Assembly (NCBI GenBank): GCA_949317995.1
Contig: OX439046.1
Location: forward strand, 76,818,786-76,882,785
DNA from: Acholoe squamosa
Taxonomy: Eukaryota; Annelida; Polychaeta; Phyllodocida; Polynoidae
Direction: 5' to 3'
Length of the DNA: 64,000 nt
Shown: positions 12,475 through 19,716 of the stretch, one piece after another
How positions within the stretch are numbered: the first letter of the stretch is position 1
How the letters are laid out: the number at the start of each line of letters is the position of its first letter
Made by a program: the position numbers and the translations under genes
Notes under the pieces: model-generated
Database searches by the model: none
Told to the model about the DNA's origin: nothing
What the model saw: only the letters and a program-made list of their open reading frames with translations

Positions 12475-14891
12475 ACGAGCAAGTGAAATCTTAGGCCATA
12501 CTGGCGTTACTGTCTTATTGTTTTAAACAATTTATTTCCTTTCATTTCAGGACCATGACAAGAAGAGGCCCTACTCCAGCCTCACTGAGGCAGAGAAAGA
12601 GGCAAAACGTGCCCACAAGAGGGATGTGCGGGCATTGGCCAAGGAAGGTATGGATCCTCTTATGAAATTAGATTTTATGTCAAATGTATTCCATTGTCTT
12701 TTTATTATAGGTTATAGGGAAGGAGTGTCAAATATGAAAATAAAAAATTTTACCTCATAACTTAAATGTTGTATTTTTATGTTCATCAGAACGTGAAGTT
12801 CAAGCTGCTGCCCCCCAAGCAGCCCCTGATGTCGAGGCCCCTGCTGCCGCTGCGCCGCCTGCCGCTGCGCCGCCTGCCGCTGCGCCGCCTGCTGCAGCGC
12901 CGCCTGCCGCTGCGCCGCCGGGGACCCGCAAGACATCGCGGCGGAACAAGGGAGAGGCACCGCCTCCCACTGGGCCCCTCCCCGAGAAACGGAGGAAGCC
13001 AACTGCCACTCGGTTAGTATTTTTAACATTGTCACAAATAAGAAAAAAAAAATTAAGATCTATCTATGGGAAGAAGTTATTTTGCATAAATCTAATAAAC
13101 AAAAATTATATAATATGTCCCCCAGTACAGGAGGGTGATAGACAAATTGACCATCAACAGAATTACAGTGGAACTTTTATTTGCAGCTCACGAGCAGACA
13201 GCCCAGAGGCTAGCACTTCCGCTGATGCCGCTGGTAGTGCCGCACCTCTCACCTCGCCTCCACCACTTCCACCGGCTCGAAGGAGGAAGGCTGCCAGCAC
13301 CAGCAGCACCAGCAGCAGTGACTCCCCCGTGGCCAGCACCTCTTTAGAAGCAGCACCACCTTCACCACCTTCACGCCCTCGCCGCTCAGGACCATCCAGC
13401 AGCTGCTCAGTCACTGCCCCCGTAGCCAGCACGTCTGGCACCAGGACTGGCAGGAGGAAGGGTGAGCCCCGAGCCTCTTCAGCACCTCGGTTAGTAATGC
13501 TTGTTAATTCCTATAATATGACCTGTAAGTCAAAACCATGATATAGTGTAATAACCAAAAGAGCAATGCATGCATGTTACCCATAGTAGACCCACCAGTA
13601 CAGGTTTATGGTAGCCTATAGATATGTAATTACCAATAGAATAACGCATGTCACCCGACGTAGACCATCCAGTACAGGAACACAGGATCTATGCATGCAT
13701 GTATACATTCATACTTGTTTAATTCTTAACCCAACATGTGTTGTCATTTCTGTGCAGGATACCTCAGTCCAGTCCGTCTCCCACTTCAACCTACACATTT
13801 GGAAGAATACTGCCTTATTTCATTTTTGATCTCACATCGCGAGTGACACACACTTTTTCACCTGGTAGACTGGAGGTCACTAGATGTTTGCTGGGTTCCC
13901 TTATAAATATTTAAAATAGGTATGAGTGACATGTGGATACCTACGGTGTGTCGGGTTCTGCCTGGCGAACAACGAAGCATGTCTCACATATCTAGGAACC
14001 TCTCAGATGTCGAGTATCTGAATCTCAGCACCCTGCTGCTATGGTTTTTTTTTTGTGTGTCATTGGCTATCTCGATGTAACTTAAATGTGAGGTCAAAAA
14101 AGGAAATTAAGCAGGTTGATCTTGATCCATAGCCTAGCGTTTACACCCAAATTAAATTGCACACATTATAAAGTATCCCCTCCCTAACAAATTTATGCAT
14201 ACATGTGCTAGTAATTATGGCCATGGAAGTGGGAGACAGCGTTTCTTGGACCTGGTCCGTTAATGTCATCCTCCTGTACTGGTGGGTCTCTGTAGGGCTT
14301 CATTTTGTTCATGTAGGTATCACCCTACTGTACTTGTGGGTCTCTCCCTACGGTCCCCGTCCATTTCTGTGGCAATCAGTCTCATACAGGTACTGGTGGT
14401 TTGTACTTTCAGCTCCACAGTGTCTCCAGCAAGGGTGTCTCCTCCTCCACCCAGAGTCACCTTCGCAGCGACCCCACCCACAGCTGGGACCGTCGCTGCT
14501 GTCGATGCTGGCCTCCCCGGTGCAGCATTTGCAGAGCTGACCCCTACCACTCCCTCAATGGAACGGTTAGTATTGTTAACTTATTTCCCTTAAGTTTGCA
14601 CTAATAAATTCCATTTTCATTTCAGATGGCACTGAATGATTAACACAATATAAATTTATGTTAACTTGATGTTGAGACTTTACTTTCATTAACGAATTGG
14701 TTCTGTTGTGTTCTGTTTCTTAATGAGATTTAATTTCTTTCAGTGTGATGGACACTATGCCATACAGGATGGTACCCGTGCCCTACAACCTGCGAGGGCG
14801 CCGTGGCACCAAACATGTTGAGGCCAAGGTGCTGGGGGTGGGCATCGTTGTTGTGAAGCAGGAGGCCCCAAGCAGCGATGAGGAGAACTGA
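12144..14891 (+). CDS. Transposon gene 1: basic, low-complexity putative DNA-binding protein (348 aa, six exons)
   Basis: Coding exons are 12144-12266, 12551-12647, 12790-13012, 13187-13489, 14413-14565 and 14744-14891. Every junction is GT-AG and all phases agree, giving 1047 nt ending in TGA. The protein starts MPYADPNSEAAKASRKKSKK. Residues 10-75 are a charged, probably helical K/R/E region with motifs like KxxPEKLEKRK and SLTEAEKEAKRAHKR. Residues 80-120 hold an A-A-A-P-P repeat then a KTSRRNKG basic patch. The middle is Ser/Pro/Ala-rich with ARRRK and GRRKG patches. The C-terminus (YRMVPVPYNLRGRRG...) ends in an acidic DEEN tail. I recall similar charged repeats at the N-terminus of proteins related to gene 2, so here the DNA-binding part may be a separate subunit. 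No catalytic motif is visible. The ATG sits directly after a splice acceptor (12142-12143). Confidence 0.75.
13650..13665 (-). repeat. Isolated subterminal-type motif inside gene 1 intron 4
   Basis: GTCACCCGACGTAGAC, one mismatch to the reverse-orientation consensus. It is followed by CATCCAGTACAGG; a related CCAGTACAGG occurs at 13592 and near 13122. A degenerate copy (GTTACCCATAGTAGACC) lies about 75 bp upstream, so this intron seems to carry decayed duplicates. Confidence 0.6.
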
Positions 14892-14917
14892 TTTTGTTTA
14901 TATTCTGTTTTTTTCTT

Positions 14918-14923
14918 ATTAAA
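14918..14923 (+). promoter_or_regulatory. Probable poly(A) signal of gene 1 (ATTAAA)
   Basis: ATTAAA lies 27 bp after the gene 1 stop codon, in a T-rich stretch, and is followed by a GT-containing segment. ATTAAA is the commonest variant of AATAAA in animals. No better signal lies between the stop and the 136-bp module. Confidence 0.45.
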
Positions 14924-14999
14924 AGCCTGGTGCTTCTTATTCTTAACTAAAGTCTATGTATACATGTATCTAACCTAATATATATATCATATCTCTTAG

Positions 15000-15135
15000 A
15001 AGTGTTACATCTCAGTTGCTGTAGTTTGAGCGAGTGGGAATACTTGGCACCTTGTTCTGTAGAAAGCATGGGATTACCCGCTTGGGGGTGCCCGGTGCAC
15101 CCACTGGCCCAAACTGCAGCACTGAGATGTACCTT
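15000..15135. repeat. 136-bp duplicated module, copy 1 (after gene 1)
   Basis: Matches 17987-18122 with about four substitutions in 136 positions and no gaps. The ends are inverted: TTACATCTCAGTTGCTGTAG near the start pairs with the end (TGCAGCACTGAGATGTA), and GGGTGCCCGGTGCACCC lies within. It sits about 110 bp after the stop of gene 1. It could be a small MITE-like hairpin, a structured 3-prime RNA element or a transcription terminator. It does not match U1, U2, U5 or 5S RNA as I know them. Confidence 0.9.
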
Positions 15136-15589
15136 CTGTAACTTTTCTATCTGTAAGTTAACTTTCATTAAGAGTAGATTCATAGATCAATATATTATAA
15201 AGATATATGTATACAGTTTAAAAGTACAAATTTAAAAGAGATGTATATATATACATGTACCTACTTGACAGAGATAGAGATAAAAGTTTATTTAAAAGAG
15301 GTACTTATAAGATATATATATTTAAACAAAAATAAAAGTTTTTATTTTTCTCACTATGTTTGTGTTTTGTCATCACTTGTAACATACTTACGAGGGGATA
15401 GATATGTAGGGTCTACACTTCAGGTGAGATGCGTTCCTATTGGTTATTACTGTGCCTATCATCACTCTGTTATGGAGGATGTACATATATGTCAGGTCCC
15501 ACATCACTGGTTACACAGGTTCTCTCGTGGATGCTTATTACTTTTACTTACCATGGACCAAACATTTTCTTTTTAGCTTGGTTGTGTCC
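15136..15589. other. Intergenic region and presumed promoter/leader of gene 2
   Basis: AT-rich DNA with ATATATATA runs (15244-15255, 15311-15322) that could serve as TATA-like elements. A splice acceptor with a good pyrimidine tract (TTTTCTTTTTAG, AG at 15575-15576) lies 13 bp before the gene 2 start codon, so a non-coding leader exon probably exists. The frame is open further upstream (to 15440), but that part looks like intron rather than protein. Confidence 0.5.
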
Positions 15590-17497
15590 ATGCCGTTCCA
15601 CCGAACACCCTTCTCCAAACTCCCCAAGGCGAGAAAGATGCGGCGCGAGATGGACGAGATGGAGAGAGAGATTGCTGAACTGCGCAAGGAAGTAAAGCGC
15701 AGCAAAGAGGCTTTAAAAGCATCCTCCCCTCAGGGCAGCACCACATCAGCAATCTCCTCTCGTCCCAGCCTGAGTCAACCCATCACAACTTCTGCCAGCC
15801 CAAGAGACCCAAACCAACTACACTGGGTAGACCCAGTGTACCCCGCGCCGCAGGAACTATTGGAGGTTCCAGCACCTGAGCCCCAGCCTGTAGCTCCAGC
15901 ACCTGAGCCCCAGCCTGTAGCTCCAGCACCTGAGCCCCAGCCTGTAGCCCCAGCACCTGAGGCCCAGCCTGTAGCTCCAGCACCTGAGGCCCAGCCTGTA
16001 GCTCCAGCACCTCAGCCCCAGCCTGCAGTCCCAGCAGCAGAGGAGCCTGCTCCACCAGCCCCTCAGCAAAGGCGTCAGAGGCCTGCCCCGGAATCGCCCA
16101 AGACCGAGACCAGGCAGGTCCTCGACGCGCTTGATATAACACCAACTAAGAAGAGGTTAGACGAGCTGACCAGCTACATCATGGTAGCCCAGCAGGTCAG
16201 GGTGAGCTCCACCAAGGTGAAGCAGGGACTCATGGCAGAGCCTGCTGTGAAAAAAGTGTATGGCCAGGCTGGGCGACTTAGCAAGCAGGTGGGGTTATCC
16301 CCAGAATATATATTTCACACCCCAGAGCCAAGCCACACCCGACAGGACAACTCTGAGGAGACCAGGCAACACGTTATAGCATTCCTAAAACGAGAAGATA
16401 ATAGCTACGAGCTACCGCACAAGCGTTACGTAAACAAGAGGGGTGAAACAAGATTTGCTTTGGCTGACACAATGGTGAATTTGCACCTAAAGTACTGTAC
16501 GGAGTATGATTCCACCATTTCTCCATCCACGTTTGTGCGGGCAAGGCCCAATACTGTGAAACTGAACCACTTTCTGAAGCGCTCAGTGTGCCTGTGTAAG
16601 TCCCATGCCAATATGGGGTTAATGCTGGAGGCCGTCCCTGGACTGCCAAACTCCACCAGCCAGCTGATCGAATTGTACACCGATGGGGAGATCGTAGAAA
16701 AGTTAAATCAAATCAGTACTGACTATGTGACATATGAAAAGTGGACGAAAGTGGAAAAGAAGTTTAACGACAAGGATGTCACTTATACTAAACTTGTCAA
16801 GGTAGCCGAAGAGAAGAAAGACTTTGTCGCATTGTTCAAGGCTGCCCTGCCCGAATTCAGGCAGCACTGTGAACGGGTGCACCAACAGTTCACACAATGC
16901 CAGGCCCTGAAAGACCACCTCCCGGAGGGACACTGCATAATCCAAATGGATTATGCTGAGAACTGGAACACCTCGTACCTCCGGGAGGTGGCTGCTGCTT
17001 ACTACAGCAAAGACCAGGTGACTCTCCACCCTATGGTGGTCAAGGTCCGGGGAGCAGACGGGGAGATCATCACAAAAACATTTGTCGGCGTTACATCCAT
17101 CACCAGCCACACCTTCCCCACCACCTGGGTTTTTGTGCAGAAGTTGGTGGCACAGCTGAAAGAGGAGCACGACCTCTGCTACATTCATTTTATAACGGAC
17201 AGCCCTAGCTCCCAGTACCATAACAGGTACACTGTTCAAATGATCGCCCGCTTTGAGGGTCTCCTCGGCCTCAGCGCAGCCTGGAACTGGCTGGAGTCAG
17301 GCCATGGCAAGGGGGCCTGCGACGGGGTCGGGGGCACCCTCAAGCGGTTAGCGGACCGCCTTGTTAAGTCACACCCAGATAAAACCATCCAGAATGCTGG
17401 GGACTTTGCAGAGAAGGTTGGCCCTGCAACAAAGGTGCAAATCATCCATGCCTCACCAGAGGAGGTCAAACAGGCAGAGGAGGATGTGGCCTCATGA
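15590..17497 (+). CDS. Transposon gene 2: RNase H-like transposase candidate (635 aa to an in-frame TGA)
   Basis: One uninterrupted exon. The start is ATG 15590 (MPFHRTPFSKLPKARK), chosen because an acceptor sits just upstream; the open frame extends 50 codons further. Residues 17-45 form a charged coiled coil. Residues 94-148 are six copies of a nine-residue PAPEPQPVA repeat. A helical segment with VKKVYGQAGRLSKQVGLS precedes a conserved block with RARP and C334-x-C336-x2-H339-x-N. The putative catalytic acids are D454 (MDYAENW), D537 (TDSPSSQYHN) and E569 or D578 (ESGHGKGACDGVGGTLKR). I recall the motif order DxAEN, SDG-x-SQYKN, HGK-x2-CDG-x-GG-x2-KR from many uncharacterised fish, cnidarian and insect proteins. 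A DDE/D RNase H fold is inferred. The frame continues after the TGA to 17950. Confidence 0.85.
   Translation: MPFHRTPFSKLPKARKMRREMDEMEREIAELRKEVKRSKEALKASSPQGSTTSAISSRPSLSQPITTSASPRDPNQLHWVDPVYPAPQELLEVPAPEPQPVAPAPEPQPVAPAPEPQPVAPAPEAQPVAPAPEAQPVAPAPQPQPAVPAAEEPAPPAPQQRRQRPAPESPKTETRQVLDALDITPTKKRLDELTSYIMVAQQVRVSSTKVKQGLMAEPAVKKVYGQAGRLSKQVGLSPEYIFHTPEPSHTRQDNSEETRQHVIAFLKREDNSYELPHKRYVNKRGETRFALADTMVNLHLKYCTEYDSTISPSTFVRARPNTVKLNHFLKRSVCLCKSHANMGLMLEAVPGLPNSTSQLIELYTDGEIVEKLNQISTDYVTYEKWTKVEKKFNDKDVTYTKLVKVAEEKKDFVALFKAALPEFRQHCERVHQQFTQCQALKDHLPEGHCIIQMDYAENWNTSYLREVAAAYYSKDQVTLHPMVVKVRGADGEIITKTFVGVTSITSHTFPTTWVFVQKLVAQLKEEHDLCYIHFITDSPSSQYHNRYTVQMIARFEGLLGLSAAWNWLESGHGKGACDGVGGTLKRLADRLVKSHPDKTIQNAGDFAEKVGPATKVQIIHASPEEVKQAEEDVAS
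15869..16030 (+). repeat. 27-bp coding repeat (PAPEPQPVA x6) in the transposase
   Basis: Six copies of a 27-bp unit encode nine residues each, with E/A and T/C variation. The unit is a multiple of three, so copy number can change without breaking the frame. It separates the coiled coil from the catalytic region and is probably a flexible linker. Confidence 0.9.
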
Positions 17498-17950
17498 AAC
17501 AGCCCTGCCCTCCATGGAATAACCACCATCCATCAGGCCGCTTGCCATGAGGGCCAGATCAAGGTGAGGAACACCTCCTGCTACAGTCCATGCTGCCTCA
17601 GTGAGGATGGCTTCCAACCAAGCTGCAAGGACTGGAAGGGCACCAGAGTCGCACAGGTTGGAGAAGTGGTTGAAGAGGTCGTGGATGACTGTGATGAATG
17701 GGACTCTGGTTACGACTCCACCACCGACGACGACCGCCCTCTCATTATATTGCAACAGGAGCTGCGGGAAGATGACATGCCCCTTGCCCAGCTGCAGGCC
17801 CAAGTCCGGCGAGAGGAGAATCTGGAGGACGCCGTACCACTGACCCAGATGCCACCTGACACGGAAGACGAGGATGATATCCCCATAACACAGCTGCAGC
17901 TCCCCAAGCGTGCTACCAGGCGGTCCACTCGTCGCACTCTCCGTCGTTAA
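17495..17950 (+). pseudogene. C-terminal part of the transposase beyond an in-frame TGA
   Basis: After TGA 17495-17497 the same frame stays open for 150 codons to TAA 17948-17950. The stretch looks genuinely coding. A conserved-looking segment, ALHGITTIHQ then GQIKVRNTSCYSPCC and C-x2-W, resembles the cysteine-rich C-terminus I recall in relatives. An acidic tail follows (VVDDCDEWDSGYDSTTDDD) with three DDMPLAQLQ-like repeats and an arginine-rich end. The TGA could come from a CGA codon by CpG deamination. Alternatives are stop-codon readthrough or a sequencing error. An independent short protein is unlikely, because no ATG leads this segment. Confidence 0.75.
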
Positions 17951-17986
17951 CCATACACCCTTGTACAAATAAGTCAATGATGTCAC

Positions 17987-18122
17987 AAGTGTTACATCTC
18001 AGTTGCTGTAGTTTGAGCGAGTGGGAGTACTTGGCACCTTGTTCTGTAGAAAGCATGGGATTACCCGCTTGGGGGTGCCCAGTGCACCCACTGGCCCAAA
18101 CTACAGCACTGGGATGTACCTT
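17987..18122. repeat. 136-bp duplicated module, copy 2 (after gene 2)
   Basis: Direct copy of 15000-15135 at about 97% identity, beginning 36 bp after TAA 17950. Both copies sit in the same orientation just downstream of a gene of the element, which suggests a role in 3-prime end formation or a duplicated hairpin insertion. Confidence 0.9.
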
Positions 18123-18250
18123 GCTTTAAATAATAGGTTATTACTGTGGACATTGTCCCCTATTGGGTCATTGTAGTGGGCATAACCCTCCATGATATAT
18201 ACCTGGGTGGGATGGGGGATATAGAATTTTCAGTAAAATGAATTAATTCA

Positions 18251-18553
18251 TTGGATTAAGTCATAATAGATAGATTAAGACATGATGGGTAGCCTGGGGT
18301 ATGGATAATTGAATGAAGTCATATCTAGAAATAAAATGAATTAAGTCACTGCGATGATTATAAATGTACTATGGGGGGCTAGGGGGTTTGGAGGGTTAGT
18401 TGGATTAAGTCATAACTTAGATGGATTAAGTCATAACTTAGATGGATTAAGTCATAAGAGATTAAGACTTGATGGGATAGGGATAGTTGGATTAAGTCAT
18501 AACTTAGATGGATTAAGTCATATAGATGTTTTAAGTCATGTTTTAAGTCATGA
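18251..18553. repeat. ATTAAGTCAT minisatellite inside the transposon
   Basis: About nine imperfect copies of a 21-bp unit built on GGATTAAGTCATAACTTAGA; the clearest run is 18400-18536. TAAGTCATAACTTA is itself an inverted repeat. It lies between gene 2 and the right subterminal motifs and has no counterpart on the left. Confidence 0.85.
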
Positions 18554-18747
18554 TAAATGGAGAAAACGGGGGTCAATAAAAGTGTTCTTTCCAGTTTTGT
18601 TAAAAATTGTTTCTGTTATACATTTACTATGGGTAATGATTGAATCAATGGCCACAGATGCCCCTCACTAGCATTAGAGTACAGCCCACATAGTCCCTTC
18701 AGCATAGAGGGGTGATAGGTACAGTAACAACCGAGAGAGAAACGCGT

Positions 18748-19527
18748 GTCACCCGACGTATACCCTGGATAACCTATCGCGTCACCCGACGTATACCCTA
18801 TCTGAGGTCACATAGCTGAATTAATACAAATTCTAAGCTTATAATCTTACCCCTGGACTTAGATAAGAATATTAGCCAGCATATAAAGAAGGAATAAGGG
18901 AGGTTAGTCATGTATTTCTGCAACGTTAAGCCCTTGATAGCTCAATTTTACCACAAAATCCATCAAAATCCATAAAAAACAATTAAACTTCCATCTGTCA
19001 TGGTTGAAAATGGACTGTAATACTGGATTAGAAGTTTCTTTGAATACTTAGGAACATATTGGAATGGGTTATAAGCAGTCATTCTATGAAAGAATAGGTT
19101 GGAAGGAAAATACAACAAATAATGGTTTTGCGCTCCGTTAACGCGCGATCGCGTCACCCGACGTATACCCTAATTGAGGTGATATAGCAGGAATACTATA
19201 AGGCCTAGGATAATATCCTTATACCTGGACTTAGACATGCATGTTAGCTACCATATAAAGTAGGAATAGGAATGGTGACTCATCTGTGATTAGTTTTAAA
19301 GAGTTAGACAAAAAGCATGTTCAGTTGTGCAGGGACCGCACGCACGCCTGGATATTTCATTTTTTCTCAAAAATTAACAAAAAATCACAGAATCTCCATC
19401 TAAATTCATTCATAGCATGCTCAAATATGTTTATTTTATATATCAAAAAGAATTATTAAGGTATGATTCATATGTTACATGTTAAATTAGGATAACCTGC
19501 AGCAGGGCAGGGTATACGTCGGGTGAC
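18748..19527. repeat. Right cluster of 16-bp subterminal motifs
   Basis: Reverse-orientation exact copies (GTCACCCGACGTATAC) start at 18748, 18781 and 19153, and a forward copy (GTATACGTCGGGTGAC) starts at 19512. The outermost motif on the right is forward and the outermost on the left is reverse, so the two ends are mirror images, as expected for sites bound by a transposase dimer. Around 18800-18900 and 19180-19270 two paralogous stretches (TATAAAG(A/T)AGGAATA, CTGGACTTAGA) accompany the motifs, so part of this end is a local duplication. Confidence 0.88.
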
Positions 19528-19692
19528 GCGCGATATTGACATACTCAAGTTCCCTGCTATGCCCTGGATTTAAAAACGATATTTAACCTACCCACATATA
19601 TGGACCCTAAGCCCCAACACCTATACTATATATACCCTAAAACCTTTTAGGCTGCTCCAGAATATTTTTGGGACCCCCCTGCCAGCCCACTT

Positions 19693-19716
19693 CTGGACGA
19701 TTCATGACAATTGGTC
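19693..19716 (-). repeat. Right terminal inverted repeat of the transposon
   Basis: Reads GATTCATGACAATTGGTC at its end, the reverse complement of the left terminus. Beyond the first 23 bases similarity decays quickly (left CATATCTGGC, right CAGAAGTGGG). Confidence 0.93.

Larger units (their letters stand above)
10977..19716 (+). mobile_element. 8.74-kb two-gene DNA transposon inserted in the satellite
   Basis: The left end is GACCAATTGTCATGAATCAT and the right end is its reverse complement with one mismatch in the first 22 bases. Flanking AAAT duplications restore a continuous satellite unit when the element is removed. Inside are two plus-strand genes (12144-14891 and 15590-17497/17950), each followed by a 136-bp module, and about 16 subterminal GTATACGTCGGGTGAC-like motifs. 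A 4-bp duplication is known for several cut-and-paste superfamilies, for example Sola1/2 and some Ginger elements. I cannot place this element by ends alone. The transposase carries one in-frame stop, so this copy may be non-autonomous today. Confidence 0.92.

Noticed and set aside
12712..13035. 107-codon minus-strand frame with Gln/Ala repeats
   Set aside because: It is the mirror of the Ala/Pro-repeat exon 3 of gene 1, which is supported by splice phase.
15000..15135. 136-bp module as a 5S rRNA or spliceosomal snRNA
   Set aside because: Short resemblances only (such as ATACTTGG); conserved landmarks of U1, U2, U5 and 5S are missing.
15783..16145. 120-codon minus-strand frame with LELQAGAQV repeats
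   Set aside because: Shadow of the 27-bp proline-rich repeat of the transposase.
16703..17239. 178-codon minus-strand frame
   Set aside because: Opposite strand of the conserved catalytic region of the transposase; no motifs of its own.
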